From Reinekea forsetii (lineage in GTDB: Bacteria > Pseudomonadota > Gammaproteobacteria > Pseudomonadales > Natronospirillaceae), in contig NZ_JAHKPH010000014.1 of the NCBI RefSeq assembly GCF_018860385.1, forward strand, positions 220,487-284,486: a DNA stretch of 64,000 nt, in the 5' to 3' direction. A model generated the notes under the pieces. That model saw nothing but the letters and a program-made list of their open reading frames with translations, ran no database searches and was not told the DNA's origin. The position numbers and the translations under genes were made by a program. The first letter of the stretch is position 1. Every line of letters begins with the position of its first letter. Positions 32,520 to 42,447 of this stretch are shown here, piece by piece.

Positions 32520-33908
32520 TTAAAATTGGTACGTCACCTCGAACACGAGTCGATCTCTATCATCCGCACCGATTAACAATGGGAAATCACCCGCGACATA
32601 ATCTATGAAACGCAGTGTACTGCTCAATGTATCATTATGGTGGTACTCCAGCGCTAGGCCTTGAATACGGCCAGAATCGGAATCGAACCCAAAACCCATC
32701 GTTTGTGCCTGAAGCGTTAGTGTATCTCTCAACCATGATTTAGAATACAGCATCAGCCAAGCGACATTAGTTTTGTTTTCGGCCATTAAATTAAGTGCGT
32801 CATAGTTAAGCACTTGTCCAAATTGAACTTCCGTCATGAACCTACCCATTGATGCAGGGTGGTAGTCTAACCCCACAACCGCATTGAACTGGTTGTAATT
32901 CACAAGATCGGCCGGCAGGCCTTCAATAACGGATTGCGCCTTTAAGTTTGTGGTGATCCCTGTTTCAGCTTTCAATAACGTTGAGCCCAGCACATAACTG
33001 GCCGCGGCCGAAACGGATTGCGTTCTTGCAAATAGACTGTACTCAGGCACCAAGCCCCCTTCAACGAGTTGCATCTTAACAGTCGGCGTGTGTTGAAGCT
33101 GCGTGTTGGCATTAAGCTGCCAATCTAATGCGCCATTCACGCCAGAAAGCGATAAGAAGGCACTCATGTTTTCAATAGCAAACGGCTCAGCAGAAACATC
33201 CAAGGCCGACAAAGGCGTTGTGAAATCGGTTCCGGGCGCGCCCAGTTTAGATGCTGTGTGCTCATGCACCACGCCTAGTTTAACTCGAGTAGAACCGATA
33301 GAGCCCGATGCCCAGCTGGTCCAGGTAGGAATAGACGCATCTTTAGGGTCAACTAAGCCAGGCAAAGAGAGATCTTGAGCATACAAGGTATTGGCAATAG
33401 AAAACGCATCCGCCAGGCCAAGGGTTAAGGTTTGAATACCGGTACTGTATTGCCAAAGGTTGTGTTGCACACGTGCCGTAAGCTGGTTGATTGAATAGCT
33501 AAACTCACGAGCGCTTTGATCTTGTGAACTCCAATCTTCATTGCTTCTCAGTATGAATATTGAGTCGGCTTGTAACGAAACATCGGCTTTAATATCTAAC
33601 CATTGAGTCGGGTTAATATTTAATTCAGGGTTATAGTAGGCCTGCACGCCAGAGACACCCGAAAAGCGTGCCTCCACAGGGGTAGCTTCATCACTGTTAA
33701 TGTTAGCAATCACCCTCGATCCAATTTCATGCTGCCAATTAATGAGACTGGGCGTTGTTTGCAACGGTTCATTGGGTTCTATTGTATCGAACAAGTCTTC
33801 TGAGAACGCATCGTCAAAATCGTCTGCACGCGCTTGGTTGTGTGCATATAATGAACCCGTAATGAGTGTAATCACAACCAGTGGGCACAGCTTTATCGGC
33901 GTATGCAT
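32520..33908 (-). CDS. Predicted outer-membrane protein of the RND operon
   Basis: A 462-residue protein with a signal peptide (cleavage near 'LYAHNQARA'). It is rich in amphipathic strands and ends in 'DRLVFEVTYQF', a typical outer-membrane terminal strand ending in Phe. It resembles the DUF1302-like barrels encoded with RND/LolA-like transporters. It lies one base after the LolA-like gene, so the three products may form an envelope export path. Confidence 0.7.
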   Translation of the reverse strand: MHTPIKLCPLVVITLITGSLYAHNQARADDFDDAFSEDLFDTIEPNEPLQTTPSLINWQHEIGSRVIANINSDEATPVEARFSGVSGVQAYYNPELNINPTQWLDIKADVSLQADSIFILRSNEDWSSQDQSAREFSYSINQLTARVQHNLWQYSTGIQTLTLGLADAFSIANTLYAQDLSLPGLVDPKDASIPTWTSWASGSIGSTRVKLGVVHEHTASKLGAPGTDFTTPLSALDVSAEPFAIENMSAFLSLSGVNGALDWQLNANTQLQHTPTVKMQLVEGGLVPEYSLFARTQSVSAAASYVLGSTLLKAETGITTNLKAQSVIEGLPADLVNYNQFNAVVGLDYHPASMGRFMTEVQFGQVLNYDALNLMAENKTNVAWLMLYSKSWLRDTLTLQAQTMGFGFDSDSGRIQGLALEYHHNDTLSSTLRFIDYVAGDFPLLIGADDRDRLVFEVTYQF

Positions 33909-33909
33909 C

Positions 33910-34692
33910 TTACAAACCTTGCTCTAAGCGATTCAACGTAAAACTATTTTGATCAATATTTGCATCGACAATAATATCCGTCGTGCTCATTTGTGTTCGA
34001 TGAACAGTTTTACCATTTTTTTGGCTTATCATTTGAACTTTAGTGTTTATCCAATAGCCGTTAATTAACTTCGTTTCTGCAACATTCAGTAGCTTAACCT
34101 CACCTTTCTTTACTAAATAGTTTACGCCTCTAATTGGCAGGAAATTATCTTGCCGCACATAACTAATGGTTTTTACATAACCGGTCTTTTCAATGACCGC
34201 TTCAGAAGCAGGCAAGGCTTCTATGACCCACACCTTTTGATCATTCACTTCGTCTTCTTTCAGCAATTTGAATTGCCATTCTTCTAGGTTTCGTTTACTC
34301 ATATCGGCGTATGAGAAGTCACTGCCCATAAAGCTTCCTGTTTTATCGCTCCCAGCTATTCGCTTAGCTTTTCCTAAGCTGGGTAAAAACATCCACTGAT
34401 CGTCGTCTTCATTCGCCGCTTTGTAATCTTTCATTAAAAACCCGGTACCTTTCACATCAGCCGGTTCTAAAAAGAACAACAATGACGCGTCATAGCCGCC
34501 CATATCGGCACTTTGCGATTGCATGGCTCGAATACGCTGCTTGCCTTTGTTATCAACTAAAATCATCGTCATATTCGATTGCAAGGTTGAAGGCGTTTTA
34601 ACTTGATCAACGCGCGACATAATTTCATCGGCGGTCATTGCCATTAACGATCCAGAAAAAACCAGAACGGCGATCAGCAGACACTTTTTCAT
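33910..34692 (-). CDS. Outer membrane lipoprotein-sorting (LolA-like) protein
   Basis: A 260-residue periplasmic protein with a signal peptide (cleavage near 'GSLMA-MTAD'). It has the family landmarks 'GTGFLMKDYK', 'DDQWMFLPSLGKAKRIAGS' and 'SFMGSDFSYADM'. This group has the LolA/LolB half-barrel fold and presumably shuttles a lipid or lipoprotein. It is co-encoded with a MMPL-type transporter and an outer-membrane protein, 11 bases after the transporter. Confidence 0.88.
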   Translation of the reverse strand: MKKCLLIAVLVFSGSLMAMTADEIMSRVDQVKTPSTLQSNMTMILVDNKGKQRIRAMQSQSADMGGYDASLLFFLEPADVKGTGFLMKDYKAANEDDDQWMFLPSLGKAKRIAGSDKTGSFMGSDFSYADMSKRNLEEWQFKLLKEDEVNDQKVWVIEALPASEAVIEKTGYVKTISYVRQDNFLPIRGVNYLVKKGEVKLLNVAETKLINGYWINTKVQMISQKNGKTVHRTQMSTTDIIVDANIDQNSFTLNRLEQGL

Positions 34693-34703
34693 GAGCCTCT
34701 CCT

Positions 34704-37154
34704 TTAAGTTATTGAATGTACTTTTTCAGTTTCCGTATTCCTAAAATACCAGCGCAATAAAAAGGGCGTTAAGGTAAAGTTAGAAAGCATGGCCAATACA
34801 AACGAAGTACCACACAAAAAACCTAGATTGAATATGCTACTCACATCACTGAACAGAAATACATAGAACCCTGCCGCGAGCACAACGCAGGTTGTTAATA
34901 ACGCTTTACCTGCACCCGAAAAGGCATCGTCCATCGCCTGCTTCAACGTGTGCCCTTGTTCAATACCGCGGCGAAAGTGATGTGTAAAATGTACGGTGTT
35001 GTCTACCGCAATCCCAATAGCAATTGTGGCAACTAAAATGGTGAGCATATCGAGCTCAATGCCTAACGGGTACATTAACCCCATTACGATGACAATGGGG
35101 GCAACATTAGGAATCATGGCGACAATGCCGAGCTTTATTGAGTTGAGTAACAGCATCATCATCAGCCCAATAACAACAGCCGCAATAACGTAACTGAATG
35201 CCGCCGAGTAAACCAATGCAGTCATGGTGCCGGCCAATAATGCGATCAGCCCACTTACATTTACGCTAGCGTGATCGGCAAATAGAGCATCCCCTTGTGC
35301 TTGAAGTTCGGCAACAAACCCATCGTAAAACATCAAGTCACTCCAAGGCAGTATCAACGTCATTCTAGTTTTTTGAAAATCACTATCGACGAGCTGATAC
35401 AATTGCTCGGGCGCACTGTTTTCAAATAGAAACAACTCCTCATTGATCAGCGACTGAGTCTTTGGCAAAGAAAAATGTTCTTCGCCGCCGCCTTGCAATG
35501 CACGGTTAGACTCTTTAATAACATCGATAATGGAGTTTACGCCTTTTACTTCTACGCTCCCTTTTGAGTAGCTTTCAAGAGATTCTTGCCAGCTTGCTAG
35601 CTGAGTTAAAAATGCCAATTGCTTTACGCCGTTTGGCTCGCCGGTGTCAAACACAACATCCAATGTCATGGTACCACTGAGCTGTTCATCAATAATTTGG
35701 GTGGCTTGCACAATAGGTAAGCTTGCAGGCATCCAATTGAGTGGATCATGTGAAAAGTTGAGTTTTACAATTTGCGTAAAAGCCAGCATAGAGCCAATCA
35801 ACCACAACACGGCTATCTTACCTCCGTGTTGCCAAGAAAACGCCGACAAAAAATTCATAAGCTCAGTGAATCGACCACCACTTTCTAATGGCTTCACCTT
35901 TGATTGAGGCAGTAGCATCAGCAAAGCGGGCACTATTGTAATCGTCAGCACAAACGCTAGCATCACACCTATTGCTGCATAGATTCCTAAATTCTTAATG
36001 GGTACAACTTCGGCGACCGATAAAGACAACAACCCACCGGCCGTCGTCAAAGAAGTGAGTAACATTGGTATTGCGGTGTTTTTAATGGCGCTGTGAATGG
36101 CTTGGGGTTTTAATTGCCCTTTTCTAATAAACTGGTAATAGTGCGTAATTAAGTGAACGGCATCTCCGACCGTAACGGCCAGCAAAAATGTTGGCAGTAA
36201 TATCAATGGAATTTGTATTTTTTGACCCGCTAACACAAATACAGCGAAGGTGAGCAGTAACCCAGATAATAGCGCTACTACAGGCGCAATAACCGCGGCA
36301 AGCTGGCGGAAAAAGAGCAGCAATGTAATCACAATGAGAGCTACTGTGAGTCGTAAGAAAAAGGCCATTTCGCTTTTCATGGTGCTTTCTAGTGCCACAT
36401 TTAAGGCAGGCATGCCCGCTAAAATGGGCGATAGTTGCGGGTAGTCGGCCATGATGAGTTCAACTTTTTCGATCATGTCCATAAGTTGAAACTGAGTCAC
36501 TAACGGCAAACTTTGTTGCTCTGGTGGTGCTTCAAAAGCCACCGTTGAGAATGCATCATCGCTAAAGGCATCTTCAAATGCGTTATCAAAATCTTGGGTA
36601 TCCTGATTTTGCTCGCCATAATCATAGGTGGCCGGCTCTATCATCACCAGCGCCATCGAGCGGGCATCGTTCACTAAAATTGTACTGGCCAGGGTACTGT
36701 TCTGAATTCTTTGCTCTAGCTGCTTAAAATCGGCCTCAAGGCTTGGAAGCTCTTCTACTAAATCGACCACCAGTAAGCTGTTATCAGACCCCTGCTGATA
36801 CGGCGCATTGATGAGCGAGGTGACGTCATCAACATACGGCAGTTCATTTTCTAATCTTGAGTGCAGCTGCTGAAGTGACGCCATAAAAGACGCCGACATA
36901 ACGTCACCTTGCAGGCCCAACATGACAATATCGTTGCGGCCAAATGCTTCTTTCACAGCGCTATAGTCGACTCGAATATCTGACGTTGGCGAGACAAAAC
37001 TTTCCATTTCAGGGTCTAATTCAATAAAACGTAGGTTTTGCCCCATCGCAACAATGACGATTAAAAAAGCCAATAAAGATCGCTTGGGGTGATGCACAAA
37101 AGCTGTACTGAGAGCAACAAGCCACTGCTCTACTTTCATCATCCACTGGCTCAT
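34704..37154 (-). CDS. MMPL/RND-superfamily transporter
   Basis: An 816-residue transporter with two repeats. Each has one N-terminal membrane helix, a large periplasmic domain and five further helices. The membrane blocks contain 'LPTFLLAVTVGDAVHLITH' and 'ATIAIGIAVDNTVHFTHHF', the conserved acidic helix of this superfamily. An acidic insertion (NTQDFDNAFEDAFSDDAF region) sits in the first periplasmic domain. The start overlaps the tetR stop by 4 bases. It probably exports a lipid or hydrophobic compound with the LolA-like protein. Confidence 0.9.
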   Translation of the reverse strand: MSQWMMKVEQWLVALSTAFVHHPKRSLLAFLIVIVAMGQNLRFIELDPEMESFVSPTSDIRVDYSAVKEAFGRNDIVMLGLQGDVMSASFMASLQQLHSRLENELPYVDDVTSLINAPYQQGSDNSLLVVDLVEELPSLEADFKQLEQRIQNSTLASTILVNDARSMALVMIEPATYDYGEQNQDTQDFDNAFEDAFSDDAFSTVAFEAPPEQQSLPLVTQFQLMDMIEKVELIMADYPQLSPILAGMPALNVALESTMKSEMAFFLRLTVALIVITLLLFFRQLAAVIAPVVALLSGLLLTFAVFVLAGQKIQIPLILLPTFLLAVTVGDAVHLITHYYQFIRKGQLKPQAIHSAIKNTAIPMLLTSLTTAGGLLSLSVAEVVPIKNLGIYAAIGVMLAFVLTITIVPALLMLLPQSKVKPLESGGRFTELMNFLSAFSWQHGGKIAVLWLIGSMLAFTQIVKLNFSHDPLNWMPASLPIVQATQIIDEQLSGTMTLDVVFDTGEPNGVKQLAFLTQLASWQESLESYSKGSVEVKGVNSIIDVIKESNRALQGGGEEHFSLPKTQSLINEELFLFENSAPEQLYQLVDSDFQKTRMTLILPWSDLMFYDGFVAELQAQGDALFADHASVNVSGLIALLAGTMTALVYSAAFSYVIAAVVIGLMMMLLLNSIKLGIVAMIPNVAPIVIVMGLMYPLGIELDMLTILVATIAIGIAVDNTVHFTHHFRRGIEQGHTLKQAMDDAFSGAGKALLTTCVVLAAGFYVFLFSDVSSIFNLGFLCGTSFVLAMLSNFTLTPFLLRWYFRNTETEKVHSIT

Positions 37155-37765
37155 TCTGTAGCCTCCAAATTAAAATAGCTGGCAAAGAGTCCGGCGTTGA
37201 ATTTAGCCAGATGTTGATAAAAGTCATCATCGATGGTGCCAAGATCGAGCTCATTTAATGGTTTTTCGAGTAATTTTGGCCCTACAAGCATCGATTGGAA
37301 CGACACTCGAACAACCATGGCAATTTCGTCTTTATTTGAATGTGAAATGACCTGCGCAAAATAGGCTTCAGCCATCGCCAGTGTTGGTTTCAAGAGCGAT
37401 TCCAATATCCAATCGCGCATGTCACTTTGCTCAAAAGACAAGGTTCTGAATAAAAGCGTTGCTAGCTCAGCGGGCATGCTGCGGTAAAAATTCAATAAAA
37501 TGCCCTCTAACGAGGATGCTTTAGGTGTTTGATTCATATTGGCTTTCAGTTCAGAAGTTACTTGCTCGACATAAGACGCCAACATTTCCCTAAATAAGCC
37601 GCTTTTGGAACCAAAATAATAGGCAATCATGGCGGAATTCACCTTAGCCTTATCGGCTATTCGGCGAATGGATATATTGGCGTAGGCATTTTTCAAAAAC
37701 AGCTCACGCGCCGCATTTAATAGCGCTTTCCGAGCCGTATCTTGTTGCTGGCTGTCGGGTGTCAT
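37151..37765 (-). CDS. TetR-family repressor of the RND operon
   Basis: A 204-residue TetR protein. The ATG at 37765 is favoured over the one nine codons upstream by an AAAGG site. The helix-turn-helix is 'ISIRRIADKAKVNSAMIAYY' at about residues 32-51, followed by 'FGSKSGLFREML'. The C-terminal ligand domain is generic. It is the first gene of the tetR-RND-lolA-like-OMP operon, coupled to the transporter by an ATGA overlap, so autoregulation and induction by the transported compound are likely. Confidence 0.9.
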   Translation of the reverse strand: MTPDSQQQDTARKALLNAARELFLKNAYANISIRRIADKAKVNSAMIAYYFGSKSGLFREMLASYVEQVTSELKANMNQTPKASSLEGILLNFYRSMPAELATLLFRTLSFEQSDMRDWILESLLKPTLAMAEAYFAQVISHSNKDEIAMVVRVSFQSMLVGPKLLEKPLNELDLGTIDDDFYQHLAKFNAGLFASYFNLEATE

Positions 37766-37965
37766 GTGGCTGACCTTTATTGAATTAATCACTTGATGAA
37801 CAGGTTAGACCTTACAAATCGACTTGCCTAGCCATTTCGTTCATCGAAATTAAGCGTTTGATTAAATCCGCTAAGTACTCGCCCTGCTTAGCTTTGCTTA
37901 GAAATTCGACTATACTCAAATAAAAGTTATCCAACATTGAATCTTTATGCAGGGTTATACGTAAG

Positions 37966-40086
37966 ATGTCCTCAGCAAAGCTCCATACCACTCCACAGTT
38001 AGAGCGTTTGTGGATTTCGATGATTCAGTCTCCGCTAGAGACATTGTCTGAACTGGATAAGTTAATTTCTGAGATGCCTAAAACGGCCCCTGAATACGAA
38101 ACCGCCATTTTTTACCGTGGGAGCTGCCTCATCTTTACCGCTGATTATCGCGGTGCAATTCAACAGCTCAACGAGGCACTGGACCGTGCGGTTTTAGCTA
38201 AAGACCTTAACCAAATTAGACGCGTAAATAATGCATTGGGCATGGCCTACAAAAGTACCGGTGAATACGGCCAAGCTCTAAAGGCCCTAGAAACAGCGAT
38301 TGAGCTGTCCAAAAAACTGAACGATGTCTATGGTCAATTTACCGCTCAATTGAATTTAGCCGACTTGTTTTTTGAAACACATGACTACAGTACTTGCGAG
38401 CAGCATGTCAATGAAGTTACGGGACTCGACCATAGCCATTGCGATGAAGAGTCCATCGCCGAGCTTTATTGGCAACAAGCTCGTATCTTTTTATTGCACA
38501 TGGATTTTAACAGTGCCGCACAAGCCTTAAAGCGCACTTTCGAAATTGCCGTTAAAATAGATTACGTTCATTTGAGAATATTCTCACTTATCCTAAAGGG
38601 GCGTATGTATCGCCTGATGGGAGATTTATCTCAAGCCGAGACTATTTTAGAAGCTGTCATTAATGACCCAAACTTAGAATTCGAAGGTACGATGGGGCTC
38701 AGTGCCTATATCGAGTTAGCTAAAGCTTTATTCAGCGACGGCAATCAACAACGAGCGCTGACCGTCATTAATCTTGCGCTCAATGTGAATTCAGATGGCA
38801 GTGATCATGCCGCCCTGCGTTTGCAGGTTTACGAGCTGGCCGCATTTTGTTATCAAGCCGCAGGCGATATCGAAAAGGCAAACCGCTACTTCCAATTAAC
38901 CTTAGAGCTTGAACGGTCGGTGGTGAATCAGCGAAATCGCAGAGCTATGGAGTTAAGTAAAGCTCGCTTGCAACAAGAAAATCAAAAAATAAAACAAGAA
39001 ATCATTCAAAAAGAGAACACCTATTTAAAGAACGAACAAAGCCAACTGCAAACTATAAACAAGATTGCCATTCGACTGGCCGAAACCTTAAGCTTGAGCG
39101 CGCTTGGTGAACGCTTATATGGATTGCTCAGCGAGTACCTAGACGCCCATGTCATTGCGCTTTCGGAAAATGATCCAGAACAGTCAAGGGTCGTCTTTAG
39201 AACATTTATTGACGACGGTACTCCGTTAGAGCTTTACGAGATTCGTTACGACGAACCCGGTAGTAACACCGTTCTTGCGGCCGTAACAGGAAAACCTGTT
39301 TCTATTAATGAACCCAGTAAAAAAAGAAAACTGGTGGGTAAAAGCAAGAAAGTACCTAATTCTCAACTATTTTTACCGTTAAAAAATAAAGACGATGTGA
39401 TCGGTGTTTTGTCGATACAAAGTGAAATACCCAACCGGTTTACGGGTAGTGAATACAAATTGATCTTGGCCATTGCTCCATTTATTTCATTAGCGTTTAG
39501 CAACGCGCTGAGCCATGAAAAACTTCAGAAATTGAATCGTGTGTTAGTGCAAGATAAGAAAGAGATCATTGCAGCTCAGGAAAAGATTGAATTTTTGGCG
39601 CTGCATGACCCACTCACAGAATTGCCAAACCGAAGGGCGCTAACACAATACATAGATACCACGATTGCAAACTTACAGCCCAACAAATTTTTTTCGCTGG
39701 CCTATATAGACCTTGATAAATTCAAACCAGTGAATGATCAATTCGGGCATAAAGTTGGAGACAAAGTATTACAAATAGTCGCCGAGCGAATTAATAGCGT
39801 GTTAAGAAGCTCTGATTTTTCAGCTCGAGTTGGTGGTGATGAATTTGTGTTAGTGATAGACCACATTGATGATAAAACTCAGCTGAAAAATATGTGCAAC
39901 CGAATATTAGAATCGATAGAAAAGCCAATTAGCGTAGACTCTCATATCATTAATATCTCAGCCAGCATTGGTGTGGTCGATTATCAAAAGCACGGCATTA
40001 ATTTAGATACACTCATTCACAATGCCGATGTAGCCATGTATGAAATTAAAAATTCATCGAAAGGCGGTGTCTTATTGGCCAGTTAA
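37966..40086 (+). CDS. TPR-GAF-GGDEF diguanylate cyclase
   Basis: A 706-residue cytoplasmic protein. Tetratricopeptide repeats cover about residues 20-320, a coiled coil 320-365, a GAF-like domain 365-510, a second short coil, and a GGDEF domain 540-705. The active site GGDEF is intact at 623-627 and the domain begins 'DPLTELPNRRAL'. It should make cyclic di-GMP. No allosteric RxxD site precedes the GGDEF motif by the usual distance (the residues there are SDFSARV). The TPR region presumably receives a protein or peptide signal. Monocistronic, divergent from the tetR operon. Confidence 0.93.
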   Translation: MSSAKLHTTPQLERLWISMIQSPLETLSELDKLISEMPKTAPEYETAIFYRGSCLIFTADYRGAIQQLNEALDRAVLAKDLNQIRRVNNALGMAYKSTGEYGQALKALETAIELSKKLNDVYGQFTAQLNLADLFFETHDYSTCEQHVNEVTGLDHSHCDEESIAELYWQQARIFLLHMDFNSAAQALKRTFEIAVKIDYVHLRIFSLILKGRMYRLMGDLSQAETILEAVINDPNLEFEGTMGLSAYIELAKALFSDGNQQRALTVINLALNVNSDGSDHAALRLQVYELAAFCYQAAGDIEKANRYFQLTLELERSVVNQRNRRAMELSKARLQQENQKIKQEIIQKENTYLKNEQSQLQTINKIAIRLAETLSLSALGERLYGLLSEYLDAHVIALSENDPEQSRVVFRTFIDDGTPLELYEIRYDEPGSNTVLAAVTGKPVSINEPSKKRKLVGKSKKVPNSQLFLPLKNKDDVIGVLSIQSEIPNRFTGSEYKLILAIAPFISLAFSNALSHEKLQKLNRVLVQDKKEIIAAQEKIEFLALHDPLTELPNRRALTQYIDTTIANLQPNKFFSLAYIDLDKFKPVNDQFGHKVGDKVLQIVAERINSVLRSSDFSARVGGDEFVLVIDHIDDKTQLKNMCNRILESIEKPISVDSHIINISASIGVVDYQKHGINLDTLIHNADVAMYEIKNSSKGGVLLAS

Positions 40087-40087
40087 A

Positions 40088-40390
40088 TTAGCTAACTTCG
40101 TGAATGCCAATGACGGTTTTATAACTTACTGACTTAGCGAAATGGGCTTGTTGAATTTTTAAATACTGTGGATCTGAAAAAAAGGCATCCATCACCGCCT
40201 TACTTGGGAACTCGATCGTGAATACCCGGTTTATTGGATCTTTGGTTTTAGATATTAAAACATCAGATACCTTGAAGTCGTAACCAAAGGCACCACCAAA
40301 ATCATGCAGTATAGGCGTCATGCCTGCACGATATAAACTATACTCTTCTTCGTTCGTTACGAACAAACCCATGATTCGTTCAATCGCCAT
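40088..40390 (-). CDS. DUF1330 family protein
   Basis: A 100-residue dimeric alpha/beta-barrel-type protein ('ILHDFGGAFGYDFKVSDVL', 'FPSKAVMDAFFSDPQYLKI'). The fold is that of DUF1330; no activity is known. It lies downstream of two YdcZ-type transporter genes on the same strand, 15 bases from the nearer one. Confidence 0.75.
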   Translation of the reverse strand: MAIERIMGLFVTNEEEYSLYRAGMTPILHDFGGAFGYDFKVSDVLISKTKDPINRVFTIEFPSKAVMDAFFSDPQYLKIQQAHFAKSVSYKTVIGIHEVS

Positions 40391-40405
40391 TCCAACTTCC
40401 TTTCG

Positions 40406-40858
40406 TTAATTAGAGCGTTTCTCGTCTTTTACTACCGACATCAAATAAAAACCGGCCACGAGCATCAAGCAACCGATCACTAATTGCAGGCTAGGCCAGT
40501 TTAGGTTGAGCCTTATGTTTCCGAGAAAAATATCCACCACGACACTGACGATTAATTGGCCTGCAATAACCAACAACGTTGCCAATGTGGCCCCTAATTT
40601 TGGCGTGACAAAACTGTTGAGACCGACATAAAGCCCGCCGATGACACCACCAAAATACAAGTACCATGGAATAGAATTTAACGGTGCATAAAACCCTTGG
40701 CTAAAGAGCAACAGAATCGATAAAAACAAAAACCCGCCAATATGGTTAATCCAGCTGGAGTAAAATGCGCCGCTATGTGTGGCTAGCCGACCATTGAGTA
40801 AACGAGCGACCGCAATTAAAATTCCGTTAAACAGCGCCAAAACAATATATAAGGTCAT
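40406..40858 (-). CDS. DMT-family transporter YdcZ-like (DUF606), second subunit
   Basis: A 150-residue protein with about five membrane helices, starting MTLYIVLALFNGILIAVARL. The longer reading to 40966 adds residues from inside the preceding gene. The family consists of small five-helix transporters, often encoded in pairs. Its ATG overlaps the stop of the upstream homologue (ATGA), so the two probably form a heterodimer. Substrate unknown. Confidence 0.85.
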   Translation of the reverse strand: MTLYIVLALFNGILIAVARLLNGRLATHSGAFYSSWINHIGGFLFLSILLLFSQGFYAPLNSIPWYLYFGGVIGGLYVGLNSFVTPKLGATLATLLVIAGQLIVSVVVDIFLGNIRLNLNWPSLQLVIGCLMLVAGFYLMSVVKDEKRSN

Positions 40859-41319
40859 AACTGCCCCTTCGCAACAACGATCAACATGCTGCCAAAGAAA
40901 ATGAGTAAGCTCGATACCAACCGACGTACTGTAAGCACTCTTTTCGCAAAACCAAACCAACCCCATTGATCGGTTATCAAGCTAAATAATATTTGCCCTG
41001 TGATACTCAGCACTAATGTTCCGGTAAAACCTAACGTGCTGTTGACAGTAATCACAGCTAAAACCACGACAAATGCGCCCGGAATACCCCCTAAAAAAGA
41101 CCAAGCAGGCGCCTTCGATAAATTTGCCGTTGCCTCAGCCGTACGTTTGTATCTTACCCATTGAACAATAATCAACGCGGCAATTGCACCCGTGGCATGG
41201 GCAATCCATGAGGCGTAAATGGGTGAGACAAAGGCCATTAATTTACCATTTAAGGCGATCATCATGGCCAGTAAACCGCCGCCAAGCAACGCAACTAGAG
41301 AGACAAAAATTCGGTTCAA
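40855..41319 (-). CDS. DMT-family transporter YdcZ-like (DUF606), first subunit
   Basis: A 154-residue homologue of the downstream gene, with five hydrophobic segments and the family phrases 'LALNGKLM'-like start region ('MIALNGKLMAFVSPIYASWI') and 'STLGFTGTLVLSITGQILFS'. It is translationally coupled to the second subunit by a 4-base overlap. The pair and the DUF1330 gene form a three-gene operon. Confidence 0.85.
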   Translation of the reverse strand: MNRIFVSLVALLGGGLLAMMIALNGKLMAFVSPIYASWIAHATGAIAALIIVQWVRYKRTAEATANLSKAPAWSFLGGIPGAFVVVLAVITVNSTLGFTGTLVLSITGQILFSLITDQWGWFGFAKRVLTVRRLVSSLLIFFGSMLIVVAKGQL

Positions 41320-41419
41320 AAGATGGCCTTAAGTTAAACTTTATCTGTTGAATGTAGTTGATGAATGTATAAATAACAGCGCACAATGATACAGTGTTCT
41401 TTTTTAAGGAGCGAATGTT

Positions 41420-41842
41420 ATGAAACCACGCATCAGCATGATTACCTTAGGGGTAGACGACCTTCAACGCGCCATAAAGTTTTATCAACATGGCCTTGGC
41501 TTTCCTCGCCACGGTGAAGGCGAAGATGAGAACGTTGCGTTTTTTAACTTGCAGGGAACTTGGTTGGGTTTGTATGGTCGCGAAGCACTGGCCGAAGATG
41601 CTCAAGTAGCGTTTGAAACAAGCTCATTTAATTCATGCTCAATGTCTCACAACTTAGCGAGTGAAGCCGATGTGGACGAGGTTTATCAGCAAGCTATCGA
41701 TGCGGGTGCACAGGTTGTTAAAGCCCCCCAGAAAGTTTTCTGGGGTGGCTATAGCGGTTATTTCAAAGACCCTGATGGGCACTTGTGGGAAATTGCCCAC
41801 AACCCCTTCGCTTGGATAGGGCCAAAAGATACCGATTCGTGA
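41420..41842 (+). CDS. VOC-family (glyoxalase/bleomycin resistance-like) protein
   Basis: A 140-residue protein of the vicinal-oxygen-chelate fold: two beta-alpha-beta-beta-beta units, beginning 'ISMITLGVDDLQRAIKFYQ' and ending 'GYFKDPDGHLWEIAHNPF', with the usual metal-site Glu in 'WEIAHN'. A strong AAGGAG site precedes the ATG. The substrate cannot be told. Confidence 0.88.
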   Translation: MKPRISMITLGVDDLQRAIKFYQHGLGFPRHGEGEDENVAFFNLQGTWLGLYGREALAEDAQVAFETSSFNSCSMSHNLASEADVDEVYQQAIDAGAQVVKAPQKVFWGGYSGYFKDPDGHLWEIAHNPFAWIGPKDTDS

Positions 41843-41856
41843 ATTAGGCGAATGGT

Positions 41857-42393
41857 TTAAACGTCGCCTCGGTATTCACCTCGTGCTGGATAGCTGTTTT
41901 TAATGACAAAATCCAAGGCACCCACCAGCTCGGCAAAGTTTGGACGTATAAACGGCATGGTTTGTATCGAAGAAAAATACAGGCTTTGATCTGGGCTTAT
42001 TAAGAATAAACCGGGCTCAGAAAACAACGCAGGCTCTTCTATACCCAGCGATGTTTTTCCACGCGAAGTAGAAATAAACAAACCCCATTCTTTTGCGACA
42101 GATAACGGTAAATCGTACGCAAATTGTAACGTGCTTGAGCCAACTTTATCGGCCATGGCTTGAGTGCGCTCTTGATTATCACTGCTAGCCGCTACAACTG
42201 TAATTCCGCGCTCAGCTAATGCGGGTAATTGTTCATCGAGCTCTTTCAAATATTTAGCGCAAATAGGGCAATGCAAACCGCGGTAAAACACCACCAAGGT
42301 ACCGCGATCGCCACTGGCGGTGGATAAATCAAACTCAGCACCCCCTAATGTGGGTAGTTTAAGGTTTGGCGTTTTTTGACGTGGAATAAGCAT
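41857..42393 (-). CDS. Peroxiredoxin-like AhpC/TSA family protein
   Basis: A 178-residue thioredoxin-fold protein. I start it at MLIPRQKTPNL (ATG ending at 42393) because AGAGGTG precedes it. The active-site region reads 'FYRGLHCPICAKYLKEL', a CPIC motif like that of peroxiredoxin-like DUF899/AhpC-TSA members. Typical peroxiredoxins have a Thr three residues before the Cys, which is absent here, so peroxidase activity is uncertain. It is transcribed divergently from an AraC-type gene. Confidence 0.85.
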   Translation of the reverse strand: MLIPRQKTPNLKLPTLGGAEFDLSTASGDRGTLVVFYRGLHCPICAKYLKELDEQLPALAERGITVVAASSDNQERTQAMADKVGSSTLQFAYDLPLSVAKEWGLFISTSRGKTSLGIEEPALFSEPGLFLISPDQSLYFSSIQTMPFIRPNFAELVGALDFVIKNSYPARGEYRGDV

Positions 42394-42447
42394 AGTGGCA
42401 CCTCTTTTTAAGTTAGAATCACACTTTACAGTACATTCTGCTATCAT

